64,000 bases of DNA from Caldicoprobacter algeriensis (GTDB taxonomy: Bacteria; Bacillota; Clostridia; Caldicoprobacterales; Caldicoprobacteraceae), in the NCBI RefSeq assembly GCF_023838525.1, contig NZ_JAHUQD010000003.1:1-64000 (forward strand), given 5' to 3'. Each line of letters opens with the position of its first letter. Position 1 is the first letter of the stretch. The notes under the pieces are model-generated. The model made no database searches. It was not told where the DNA came from and was given only the letters and a program-made list of their open reading frames with translations. This document shows, piece after piece, positions 46,362-54,187 of this stretch. Both the position numbers and the translations under genes were made by a program.

Positions 46362-47714
46362 ATGGAGAATAAAAATATGCAATACTTAAAAATAAGCCAA
46401 AACCGCAGGTTTCTAGTAAAGGAGGACGGCACGCCGTTTTTCTGGCTTGCCGATACAGCATGGGAGCTCTTCCACAGGCTCAGCCGTGAAGACGCGGAAT
46501 ATTATCTATCAATCCGTGCGCAGCAAAAGTTTACAGTCATTCAAGCAGTTGCACTATCGGAGTTTGACGGTCTGACTGTGCCGAATGCTTACGGTAGAGT
46601 ACCTTTATTGAAGAACAGCCGTGGAGAGTATGACCCTACGCTGCCCGATGTTTCGGCGGGGGATAACAGCTATAGTTATTGGGATCATGTGGATTATATA
46701 ATTGATAAGGCTGCTTCGCTGGGACTATACATAGCGCTACTCCCTACATGGGGCGATAAGTACAATAAAGCCTGGGGCAAAGGGCCGGTCATATTCAACG
46801 AAAATAATGCCAGGGTGTATGGGCGCTGGTTAGGTCAGCGTTATAAGGATAAGCCGAATATTGTATGGGTGTTGGGTGGCGATCGCCCGCTGACCACCGC
46901 TAAACATTTTGCTGTTATCAGGGCGATGGCAGAGGGGCTCAAAGAAGGGGATGGTGGAAGCCATATAATGACGTTTCATCCAATGGGAGGCTATTCATCC
47001 TCGTATCACGTGCATGACGAGGAGTGGCTGGACTTTAATATGATCCAATCCAGCCATGGCGCACTGAATACTCCCAACTATAAAATGGTAAGCGCTGATT
47101 ACGACTTGATGCCTGTCAAGCCCACATTGGACGGAGAGCCGTGCTATGAGGATCACCCCATAGGTTTCAAACCCGAGAATGGCTACTTTGATGCCGCTGA
47201 TGTAAGGAAAGCCGCATACTGGGCTGTTTTTGCCGGGGCAGCAGGCCATACCTATGGACACCATTGTGTTTGGTCGATGTGTACCAATCCCGAACCCTAT
47301 TTTATTATGCACTGGAAACAGGCTATTATGCGGCCCGGGGCAAGACAGATGCAATACTTGAGGGCGCTGATTGAGTCAAGGCCTTTCTTGGAACGCATTC
47401 CCGATCAAAGTCTGATTGCTGAAAACTATGAAGGTGCCAATCATTTAAGGGCAACGCGCGGAAATGACTATGTCTTTGTATACAGCCCAAATGGGCTTGA
47501 GATAAAAGTTAATATGGGGAAAATATCCGGCAAAAAGGTAAAGGCTTACTGGTACGACCCCAGAGAAGGAAATACTGCTTTTATTGGAGAATATGATAAT
47601 GAAGGTGTGCATAGCTTTATACCGCCATCGAGCGGGAGAGGAAATGACTGGGTGCTTATACTGGATGATGCCTCCAAGGGCTATCAAGCGCCGGATGTGG
47701 AGAGATTGTCTTAA
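46362..47714 (+). CDS. DUF4038 glycoside hydrolase (GH140 apiosidase-like), intact copy
   Basis: 450 residues. The DUF4038 TIM barrel (~1-350) has PFFWLADTAWELFHRL, GLYIALLPTWGDKYN, IVWVLGGDRP and the C-terminal-strand Glu in TLDGEPCYED. A small beta domain of the collagenase-associated type follows (~360-450; YVFVYSPNGLEIKVNMG, ending NDWVLILDD). GH140 members release apiose-linked side chains from rhamnogalacturonan II; others in DUF4038 have different targets. ATG 46362 follows AAGGAAAGG; the frame opens at GTG 46353. It is clearly richer in GC than genes to the left. Two decayed relatives lie at 16869 and 30285. Confidence 0.85.
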   Translation: MENKNMQYLKISQNRRFLVKEDGTPFFWLADTAWELFHRLSREDAEYYLSIRAQQKFTVIQAVALSEFDGLTVPNAYGRVPLLKNSRGEYDPTLPDVSAGDNSYSYWDHVDYIIDKAASLGLYIALLPTWGDKYNKAWGKGPVIFNENNARVYGRWLGQRYKDKPNIVWVLGGDRPLTTAKHFAVIRAMAEGLKEGDGGSHIMTFHPMGGYSSSYHVHDEEWLDFNMIQSSHGALNTPNYKMVSADYDLMPVKPTLDGEPCYEDHPIGFKPENGYFDAADVRKAAYWAVFAGAAGHTYGHHCVWSMCTNPEPYFIMHWKQAIMRPGARQMQYLRALIESRPFLERIPDQSLIAENYEGANHLRATRGNDYVFVYSPNGLEIKVNMGKISGKKVKAYWYDPREGNTAFIGEYDNEGVHSFIPPSSGRGNDWVLILDDASKGYQAPDVERLS

Positions 47715-47727
47715 GCAGGCTTCAATT

Positions 47728-47770
47728 GCGAAATCATAAGTTGAGACGATAGCACATGCATAGAATAAAA
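47728..47770 (+). pseudogene. Trace of the Gfo/Idh gene start (cassette copy B)
   Basis: GCGAAATCATAAGTTG and ATGCATAGAATAAAA match 17077-17119, the spacer and first five codons of the Gfo/Idh gene in copy A. The match ends at about 47770. A 63-codon frame (47770-47961) continues across the junction but has no ribosome site and no recognisable domain, so I do not call it a gene. Confidence 0.7.
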
Positions 47771-47957
47771 TGAAAAATAGCTCAGCCAAAAGCATTGAAG
47801 TCATCGGGGTGCGTTTGATTCGCATAATACAGCATATTTTTTCTGCTCTATGGTTGCGAAAGCTAGTGGAAAGTAGCTCTCATCCAATAACATGTCTTCA
47901 AGGGATAGTTAAGGCGAGTGAAGTAATAAGACGATTAAAACAAATAAAGAGGAAAGG

Positions 47958-49646
47958 ATGAAATTGCTTATGGATTTTAGAACCGAACTAAAGCGCCGTT
48001 TGATTGTGTTTGATGGTGCTATGGGGACTATGATACAACGGTATGGGCTAAAACCCGGGCAGCCCCCTGAAACCTTTAATATCCTCCACCCTGAAATTAT
48101 TGAAGAGATCCACAGGCAATACATAGAGGCGGGTGCCGATGTCATAACCACCAACACCTTTGGTGCCAACGAGCTCAAGCTTAAAGGCATAGGGTATACG
48201 GTGGAGCAGGTGATAACCCAGGCTGCGGCTTTGGCACGGCGCGCTGCAGGAAGCAGATGGGTGGCCCTGGATATGGGGCCTATAGGTCAGCTCATGGAGC
48301 CCATGGGGTCGCTATCCTTTGAGCAGGCTTATGAACTATATGCCAGGCAGGTCAAGGCAGGAGTACAGGCGGGGGTTGACCTCATTTTGATTGAGACCCT
48401 CGGTGACCTGTATGAGGCCAAAGCAGCTGTTCTGGCTGCTAAGGAGAACAGCTCTTTGCCTGTCATATGCACGCTGACGTTTGATCAAAGCGGGAGGACG
48501 CTTACAGGCGCTGACCCGTTAACTGCCGTGGTGGTGCTTGAGGGCCTAGGGGTTGATGCCCTGGGAGTGAACTGCTCATTGGGGCCGGAAGGGCTGTTGC
48601 CCATCGTCAAGGAGTTCCTCTCCTATTCAAGCATTCCGGTTTTGGTACAGCCCAATGCGGGACTCCCACAGATGGTGGATGGACGAGCGGTTTATCCCTT
48701 GACTCCTGAAGTTTTTCAGCGACACATCCTGACAATGGTACAGATGGGGGTAAGGCTGGTGGGAGGATGCTGTGGAACCACTCCCGATTTCATAAGGGCT
48801 ATAAGGCAGGCGGTGGATGGCTTGACACCTGCAGCGGTGCCAGCAAAGAAGTTTACGGCCGTGGCTTCGGGTTCAAAGGCCGTCATTCTCGATCAGGGCG
48901 TTAAGCTCATCGGCGGCAGGATAAATGCGAGGTTCAATGAAAGCATTGCTAGGGCAATACAAAGCAACAACATGGGAGATGTAGTGTCAGAAGCCATCGC
49001 CCAGAGAAGCCAGGGAGCTGATATGTTGGCGATTGATGTGGCCATCCCAGAAATAGATGAGAAGGAAGCAATGCTCAACCTGGTACGCGAGATTCAGGCT
49101 GTTGTCAATCTTCCACTGGAGTTGAACAGCATAAGTGCCGACGTTTTGGAGGCTGCTATGAGGCTGTACAACGGTAAGCCGCTGGTGCGGGGGGTAAGCG
49201 CTGAGCAGGCCGTCATGGATTCGGTATTTCCAGCTGTTGCAAAGTACGGCGCCTGCGTTGTGGGATATACTAGAGATGAGAAGGGTACTCCAGTTGATGC
49301 CAAGGGTAGGTTGAAGATGGCCGAGAGGATTGTGCGCACCGCCGAGTCCTATGGCGTACCGAAAGAGAATGTGATCGTCGATTGTACGGTGGCAGACGTG
49401 GTTGCCCGTCCTTCGGAAGCCATGGAGATGCTGAAAGCTATTGAGCTGATTAAGAAAGAGCTGAGGCTTGTTACGACGATGGACATAAAGGGTGTGTGCA
49501 GTGTATGGCCTGGCAATGACAGCATCGGGAGCACCTATCTTGCCATGGCGTTGGCCTACGGTCTTGATGCTCCGGTAGTAGACCCGGGAGATGCCCGCAC
49601 TGTGGAAATCGTTAAGGCGTTCCGTCTTCTGAGCGGACAACGGTAG
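47958..49646 (+). CDS. Homocysteine methyltransferase plus pterin-binding protein (MetH N-terminal half)
   Basis: 562 residues. The Hcy-binding barrel (~1-295) has the zinc ligands Cys206 (GVNCSLGP) and Cys271/Cys272 (GGCCGTTP). The pterin-binding barrel (~315-555) contains GGRINARFNE, ADMLAIDVA and LELNSIS-like strands. The cobalamin-binding and SAM-reactivation domains of full MetH are absent, so a separate corrinoid protein is needed. It would methylate homocysteine from methyl-tetrahydrofolate via B12. The ASKHA protein at 56993 is the kind that reactivates such corrinoids. Start is ATG 47958, or TTG 47964/ATG 47970 if AGAGGAAAGG is the ribosome site. No SAM riboswitch was recognised upstream. 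Confidence 0.88.
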   Translation: MKLLMDFRTELKRRLIVFDGAMGTMIQRYGLKPGQPPETFNILHPEIIEEIHRQYIEAGADVITTNTFGANELKLKGIGYTVEQVITQAAALARRAAGSRWVALDMGPIGQLMEPMGSLSFEQAYELYARQVKAGVQAGVDLILIETLGDLYEAKAAVLAAKENSSLPVICTLTFDQSGRTLTGADPLTAVVVLEGLGVDALGVNCSLGPEGLLPIVKEFLSYSSIPVLVQPNAGLPQMVDGRAVYPLTPEVFQRHILTMVQMGVRLVGGCCGTTPDFIRAIRQAVDGLTPAAVPAKKFTAVASGSKAVILDQGVKLIGGRINARFNESIARAIQSNNMGDVVSEAIAQRSQGADMLAIDVAIPEIDEKEAMLNLVREIQAVVNLPLELNSISADVLEAAMRLYNGKPLVRGVSAEQAVMDSVFPAVAKYGACVVGYTRDEKGTPVDAKGRLKMAERIVRTAESYGVPKENVIVDCTVADVVARPSEAMEMLKAIELIKKELRLVTTMDIKGVCSVWPGNDSIGSTYLAMALAYGLDAPVVDPGDARTVEIVKAFRLLSGQR

Positions 49647-49724
49647 GATTGAGCATACAGCAGTAGAATTGAACGGACTTAAGTTGTTAACTTTACACTA
49701 AAATTGAAATCAAGGTTAAAAAGG

Positions 49725-49763
49725 AAAAGCGGCTGCTGGTAACAATTTTGCAGCCGCTTTTTT
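49725..49763 (+). terminator. Rho-independent terminator
   Basis: AAAAGCGGCTGC (49725-49736) pairs perfectly with GCAGCCGCTTTT, followed by more T residues to 49763; the loop is 13 bases. It ends the methyltransferase transcript and separates it from the membrane-protein/glycosyltransferase operon. Confidence 0.92.
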
Positions 49764-49847
49764 CTATGCGGGAATGCAGGATAAGCGTGTTACCACCAGG
49801 TATGACAGGGATATTTTGGGGAAAAATCAAAGATGAGGTGAGGTGCG

Positions 49848-52292
49848 TTGAAAAAGACGCTTTTTTTACTCATGGCGTTCAGCGTTTTATCATGTTTTGT
49901 AGCCTTGAACTCTGGAATTACAGCGCTGGCTAATACCGTAGTATCAATCTGTCAGCTTGGGGCAGATGACGGATCTACTACTAAACCTATGGATGAACAG
50001 GCTGAGGAAAATACAGGAACGGCCAGCATTTCAATTGCGGATACTTCAAGTGCAGGTAGTATGTTTCCACCAAGTACCTGTAAGTATGCCGGATTGTTGC
50101 CCCAATTAAGTGGCAAGGTTGTGCAGAGCACCGCCTTGCCTGAGGCAGAGAAAGGCAAGGTAGTTCTGGTGGCTCTGGATCGCATAGGATGGAAGGACAT
50201 AAAAGAGGCTTCGACGCCCAACATAGACAGATTGATGGAGATTGGAGCAATTGGGCTTATGACTACCAACACGGCAGGAAGCCGCTCATGCAACAACCTG
50301 TATGTCACCATGGGGGCAGGCGCCAGGATTACCGGCTCCTCTAATTCCCCTCTGGCTTTTTCGGCCGATGATGTATATCAGGGGCAAAAAGTTGCCCACC
50401 TCTATTATCAAATAACCGGTCGCAGGTTAGAGGCCGGTTCAATAGCCAGTATAGGAATTGCTGCTGTGTATCGCAACAATGCGAGCAGGCCCTATCCCGT
50501 TAAAGTGGGGGCATTGGGTACTGCGCTGGCGCAAAACGGATACAAGGTGGCCGTCATTGGAAACAGCGACACTCCCGAGAAGCAACAGCGGTATCTGGCA
50601 TCCATGATGATGGATGACAAGGGCGTCGTTCCGCTGGGAGATGTGGGGGAATGGCTCAACGTAAAGGACGGTACCCGGCCTTTTGGGATAAGAGTGGATT
50701 TCGGCAGGATGGCTCAGGCGGTTGAAAGGATATGGGATGAGGCCGATGTCATAGCCGTTGAATGGGGTGATACCTACAGGGCAGAAGCCTACAGGCATAT
50801 GGTGATGGATGATATGCTGGAGGAACACAGGCGTAAGGCGCTGGAGGATGGGGATGCCTTTATAGGATGGCTGATGGAGCGGCTTGATATGAACAGGGAC
50901 CTTATTATAGTCTTTACAGCTTTGGGTCCGCTGCGTGATTTGCAGGTCAACAACCGCTTAACGCCCGTGATTATGGCAGGCAAAGGCGTGCGCAAGGGAT
51001 GGCTGACCTCTGCTTCCACCCATCGAATGGGCGTAGTAACCAATCTGGATGTGGGGGTCACTGTACTCGATTTCTTTGGCATACCGCCTCTCCCCGAACA
51101 AGGCGGTGCCCCCATGAGGAGCGTCTATAACGATAGCGGCCTGGATGGCATTATGGCCTTTAATCAAAGATTGGTAGAGATTTTCAATCGACGCCCGTTC
51201 TTAATACGGGGTTTTGTGTTTTGCATCATAGCGGTAGTCGCAGGTTCTCTTGTGGTGCTGTTCTTTACGAAAAAATACCTGAAATTGATCAAGTTCTGCC
51301 TGCTGTTTGTAATGCTGGTACCCTTTACCTACCTCATTCTGCCCCTTGTGCATCAATCTTCTATGGTAGTGGCTGCTTTGATGGCGACGGCTTTTACCTT
51401 ATTGCTTGCGGCTGGCATTTGGAAGCTTATTCCCAGCATGTTGGACAAGATTATGACGATATGCCTTATGATGACAGGGGCATTGCTGCTTGACCAGTGG
51501 ACCGGTGCAAGGCTCATACAGGGGTCTCCGCTGGGATACGATGTGATAAGCGGGGCGCGGTTTTACGGAATAGGCAACGAATACATGGGTGCGCTGGTAG
51601 GAGCTGCATGCATAGGTACTGCGGCGGCTGTGGAGCGGTTGAGGCTGCAACGCGGCATAATCCTGGGCGGAGCAGCCGTGTTGCTGACCGTGATTCTGGC
51701 CGTGCTTGCATTGCCATGGTGGGGCACCAATGTGGGTGGGGCCATAACGGCATTTGTGGCGTTTGGAGTGTTTATCATGCTGATGGCAGGATTGAGGATT
51801 ACATGGAAACGAATAGCAGTGCTTAGTGTGGCTTTGGTGATTGCGATTGTGGGGCTGTTTATTTTAGATAGCTTTAGGGCGGTTGAAAGCCAGTCGCATA
51901 TAGGGCAGACGGTGAAGCTGATCAGGGAAAACGGCGTGCAGGAGCTGTTCAATATAGCTTATAGGAAGATATCCATCAACATCCGCCTCTTTAGATATAC
52001 CATATGGACGCGGGTGTTTTTATCCTCACTGCTTTCCATGGTCATATTGTTTTATCGGCCCAAAGGGATTTTCAAGGACGTAAAGGAGCGGTATCCGTCA
52101 CTGTATTACGGCTTTATCAGCGGAGTGGTGGGAAGCGCTGTAGCGTTTGCGGTCAACGATTCGGGCATAGTGGCTGCTGCCACCTGCATGATATATGTGG
52201 GTCTGTCGTTTATATTTGTAATTGCACAGCAAGTAGAGGATATTGAGGGGTCAAAGGGTATATATCGTGAGATGCAGTTAAAGAGAAGCTGA
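49848..52292 (+). CDS. Membrane protein with alkaline-phosphatase-like extracytoplasmic domain
   Basis: 814 residues. A signal sequence (~1-30) is followed by an extracytoplasmic domain (~60-430) resembling the alkaline phosphatase/sulfatase superfamily: VVLVALDRIGWKD, STPNIDRLMEIGAIGLM, LIIVFTALGPLRD and THRMGVVTN-like metal-site segments. From ~447 to ~800 there are about ten membrane helices. A TTG start at 49848 follows GAGGTGAGG. It is 24 bases upstream of a GT4 glycosyltransferase, so a role in cell-envelope polymer transfer or phosphate-ester handling is plausible. I know the combination from clostridial genomes only as uncharacterised. Confidence 0.75.
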   Translation: MKKTLFLLMAFSVLSCFVALNSGITALANTVVSICQLGADDGSTTKPMDEQAEENTGTASISIADTSSAGSMFPPSTCKYAGLLPQLSGKVVQSTALPEAEKGKVVLVALDRIGWKDIKEASTPNIDRLMEIGAIGLMTTNTAGSRSCNNLYVTMGAGARITGSSNSPLAFSADDVYQGQKVAHLYYQITGRRLEAGSIASIGIAAVYRNNASRPYPVKVGALGTALAQNGYKVAVIGNSDTPEKQQRYLASMMMDDKGVVPLGDVGEWLNVKDGTRPFGIRVDFGRMAQAVERIWDEADVIAVEWGDTYRAEAYRHMVMDDMLEEHRRKALEDGDAFIGWLMERLDMNRDLIIVFTALGPLRDLQVNNRLTPVIMAGKGVRKGWLTSASTHRMGVVTNLDVGVTVLDFFGIPPLPEQGGAPMRSVYNDSGLDGIMAFNQRLVEIFNRRPFLIRGFVFCIIAVVAGSLVVLFFTKKYLKLIKFCLLFVMLVPFTYLILPLVHQSSMVVAALMATAFTLLLAAGIWKLIPSMLDKIMTICLMMTGALLLDQWTGARLIQGSPLGYDVISGARFYGIGNEYMGALVGAACIGTAAAVERLRLQRGIILGGAAVLLTVILAVLALPWWGTNVGGAITAFVAFGVFIMLMAGLRITWKRIAVLSVALVIAIVGLFILDSFRAVESQSHIGQTVKLIRENGVQELFNIAYRKISINIRLFRYTIWTRVFLSSLLSMVILFYRPKGIFKDVKERYPSLYYGFISGVVGSAVAFAVNDSGIVAAATCMIYVGLSFIFVIAQQVEDIEGSKGIYREMQLKRS

Positions 52293-52316
52293 AGTATAGG
52301 CAAGAGGGGGTACGGC

Positions 52317-53459
52317 ATGAGTTTCAATAGAAGGATTAGGGTTTTAGAACTTATACGAACGGCTTCGGGAGGCATGAGGCAACACTATGTTTCCCTGACA
52401 AAGGGATTGAAAGGTGCGGGATTTGATGTGTTGGCAGCGTGCAGCTTTGACAAAACCACAATGGAAGAGCTGCGAGATGAGGGTATAGAAGTTTATCCAT
52501 TTCATCTCCCGGGAGAGGTACAGCCGCATCTGGACGCGATGAAAGCGGTGAAAATTGCGCACATCATAATGAAGCAAGGCGTGGATGTGCTGCACTGCCA
52601 CGGATTTAAGGCTGGGGTGGTGGGCAGGGTCGGGGCGATTTTGGCCGGGTGCTCTAAAGTTTATACCGTTCACAACTTCGTGTTGCCCTTATCTCATAGG
52701 CTCAAGCGTGTAATGCTGTCCAAGACGGAAAAAGTCCTGGCAAAACGTACAGAAGGCATCATTGCTGTATCCCATGCGCTCAAGCTTGAACTGGAACGGG
52801 AGTGCGGCATCCCCGGCGACAAGGTCAGCGTTATATATAACGGCATATCATTGCCCCATGCTGGCAAGGGTGAGGATGTAAGATGGCGTCTCGGGATAGG
52901 GCTTGATGCAATCGTGATAGGAAGTGTGGCCAGGCTGATACCATCCAAGGGTATTCAACACCTCCTGGATGCCATCCCGCTGGTAAAGAGCTGCTGTGGA
53001 GATATTCGCTTTATGATAGTGGGAGATGGCCCGTATGAGGGGGCGCTTAAGATGAGAGCCAAGGACCTTGGCGTTGAAGGTGATGTCATATTCACGGGAT
53101 ACGTAACTACGGTATGGGATTATTTAGATGCCATGGATGTTTTCGTACTGCCCACCTTGTCCGAAGGTCTGGGCGTTTCCGTACTCGAAGCTATGGCCAT
53201 GGGTAAACCCGTTGTAGCTTCGAATGTTGGCGGAATACCTGAGATAATTGAGCACGGGCAAAACGGGTATTTGGTACCGCCGGGAGATGCAGCAGCTTTG
53301 GCATCTGCCATAATTTATTTAATTAAGAATGCTCATCTGCGGAATACTTTTGGCCAGAAAGGGCGTGAGCGTGTGATGACGCACTTCTCGGCTGAAAGGA
53401 TGGTTCAAACTACGGCCCAGTTGCTGGAAAGGTGTGCACGCGTGAAAACTCATGATTAA
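52317..53459 (+). CDS. GT4-family glycosyltransferase
   Basis: 380 residues of GT-B fold. The N-terminal domain has ELIRTASGGMRQHY; the C-terminal domain has IGSVARLIPSKGI, FMIVGDGPYEG and the E-x7-E motif in LSEGLGVSVLEAMAMGKPVVAS, all typical of GT4 enzymes using nucleotide- or phospho-sugars. ATG 52317 follows AGAGGGGGT. It is in an operon with the 49848 membrane protein and probably adds a sugar to an envelope lipid or polymer. Donor and acceptor unknown. Confidence 0.9.
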   Translation: MSFNRRIRVLELIRTASGGMRQHYVSLTKGLKGAGFDVLAACSFDKTTMEELRDEGIEVYPFHLPGEVQPHLDAMKAVKIAHIIMKQGVDVLHCHGFKAGVVGRVGAILAGCSKVYTVHNFVLPLSHRLKRVMLSKTEKVLAKRTEGIIAVSHALKLELERECGIPGDKVSVIYNGISLPHAGKGEDVRWRLGIGLDAIVIGSVARLIPSKGIQHLLDAIPLVKSCCGDIRFMIVGDGPYEGALKMRAKDLGVEGDVIFTGYVTTVWDYLDAMDVFVLPTLSEGLGVSVLEAMAMGKPVVASNVGGIPEIIEHGQNGYLVPPGDAAALASAIIYLIKNAHLRNTFGQKGRERVMTHFSAERMVQTTAQLLERCARVKTHD

Positions 53460-53820
53460 AACCTCTTGAAGTTTTGAAACATTAGAGGATATAATAACTT
53501 TGAAAGCTTGGCATCGAAGTAAATTTCAGGATAAAAGACTTGATGCTGAGTTTTGCAGCTGTAAAAATTTTAATAAACTGGCTCAAAAGCGGTTTGTAGA
53601 CAGGCCCTTAAAAGTTGCTGGTGGTTGTAAAGTTTATTTTTGTGATTTTGCTGTTTGCCAATTTGGTGGCTTATTAAGTAAAAGCTAAGTAAAAGCGTTC
53701 ACGTATTGCAGGGTATGAAAATAGGGTTCCCGTGTGGGGCAGACAATAAATGGCTTGAAAGGAGGGAACGGCGCGTTTCCTCGCTATACGGCGTAACAGG
53801 AGGAAAGGTGCCGGTACATA
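53460..53820 (+). promoter_or_regulatory. Leader with alternative pairings of the UPF0016 ribosome site
   Basis: TTTCCTC (53776-53782) can pair with GAGGAAA (53800-53806), which is part of the ribosome site of the gene at 53821. It can instead pair with the preceding GGAGGGAA (53761-53768, one wobble), which would free the ribosome site. This is the layout of a translational switch. UPF0016-type Mn exporters are often under yybP-ykoY riboswitches, but the conserved yybP-ykoY sequences were not recognised here. A 62-codon frame at 53500-53688 has no ribosome site and is not called. Confidence 0.4.
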
Positions 53821-54126
53821 ATGAACTGGAAACTGTTCTTATTGTCGTTCTTTATGCTGTTTATAGCCGAGCTGGGCGATAAGACTCAGCTGACTGTCTT
53901 TACCCTGGCAACTCAGCATAAAGAGCCTCTCCCGGTGTTTCTCGGTGCTTCTTTAGCTCTAGTTGTGGTTACTCTGCTGGGTTCTTTTTTGGGTGGAGTG
54001 GTAACCAGGTATGTTCCCACATCTTATCTGCAGCTTTTAGCTGGCCTCCTGTTTGTAGGAATTGGAATTTTTATTTTAAGAGAAGCTTTGCCCCAAGTAT
54101 GGAATATGCTTATTATGAAGAAATAG
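53821..54126 (+). CDS. Half-size UPF0016/TMEM165-GDT1 family cation transporter
   Basis: 101 residues, three membrane helices, with the family motif ELGDKTQL at ~17-24 in the first helix. Full-length family members have two such repeats; this protein holds one, so it would act as a homodimer or with another single-repeat protein. No partner gene is adjacent. Characterised relatives export Mn2+ or exchange Ca2+/Mn2+ with protons. ATG 53821 follows CAGGAGGAAAGG. Confidence 0.88.
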   Translation: MNWKLFLLSFFMLFIAELGDKTQLTVFTLATQHKEPLPVFLGASLALVVVTLLGSFLGGVVTRYVPTSYLQLLAGLLFVGIGIFILREALPQVWNMLIMKK

Positions 54127-54187
54127 ACTTTCCCAGACCTGATTGTGGTCTGGTTTATTAAAAATTTTTAAGGGGGAGAGTGGCTGT

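Noticed and set aside
47715-47957. SAM or cobalamin riboswitch before the methionine-synthase-like gene
   Set aside because: No recognisable S-box or B12-box sequence; the region is explained by cassette remnants.
47770-47961. 63-codon frame overlapping the start of the methyltransferase gene
   Set aside because: Crosses the end of the decayed cassette, lacks a ribosome site and has no family match I can recognise.
48987-49640. Long antisense open frame (217 codons) inside the methyltransferase gene
   Set aside because: Shadow of GC-richer coding sequence; no ribosome site or conserved motif, and the sense gene is certain.
53500-53688. 62-codon frame starting with TTG upstream of the UPF0016 gene
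   Set aside because: No ribosome site, no recognisable domain, and odd Cys/Phe-rich composition; probably chance.
53690-53775. yybP-ykoY manganese riboswitch before the UPF0016 gene
   Set aside because: The conserved GGGGAGTAG-like and CTACATCCTGA-like blocks were not found by eye; only alternative pairing near the ribosome site remains.
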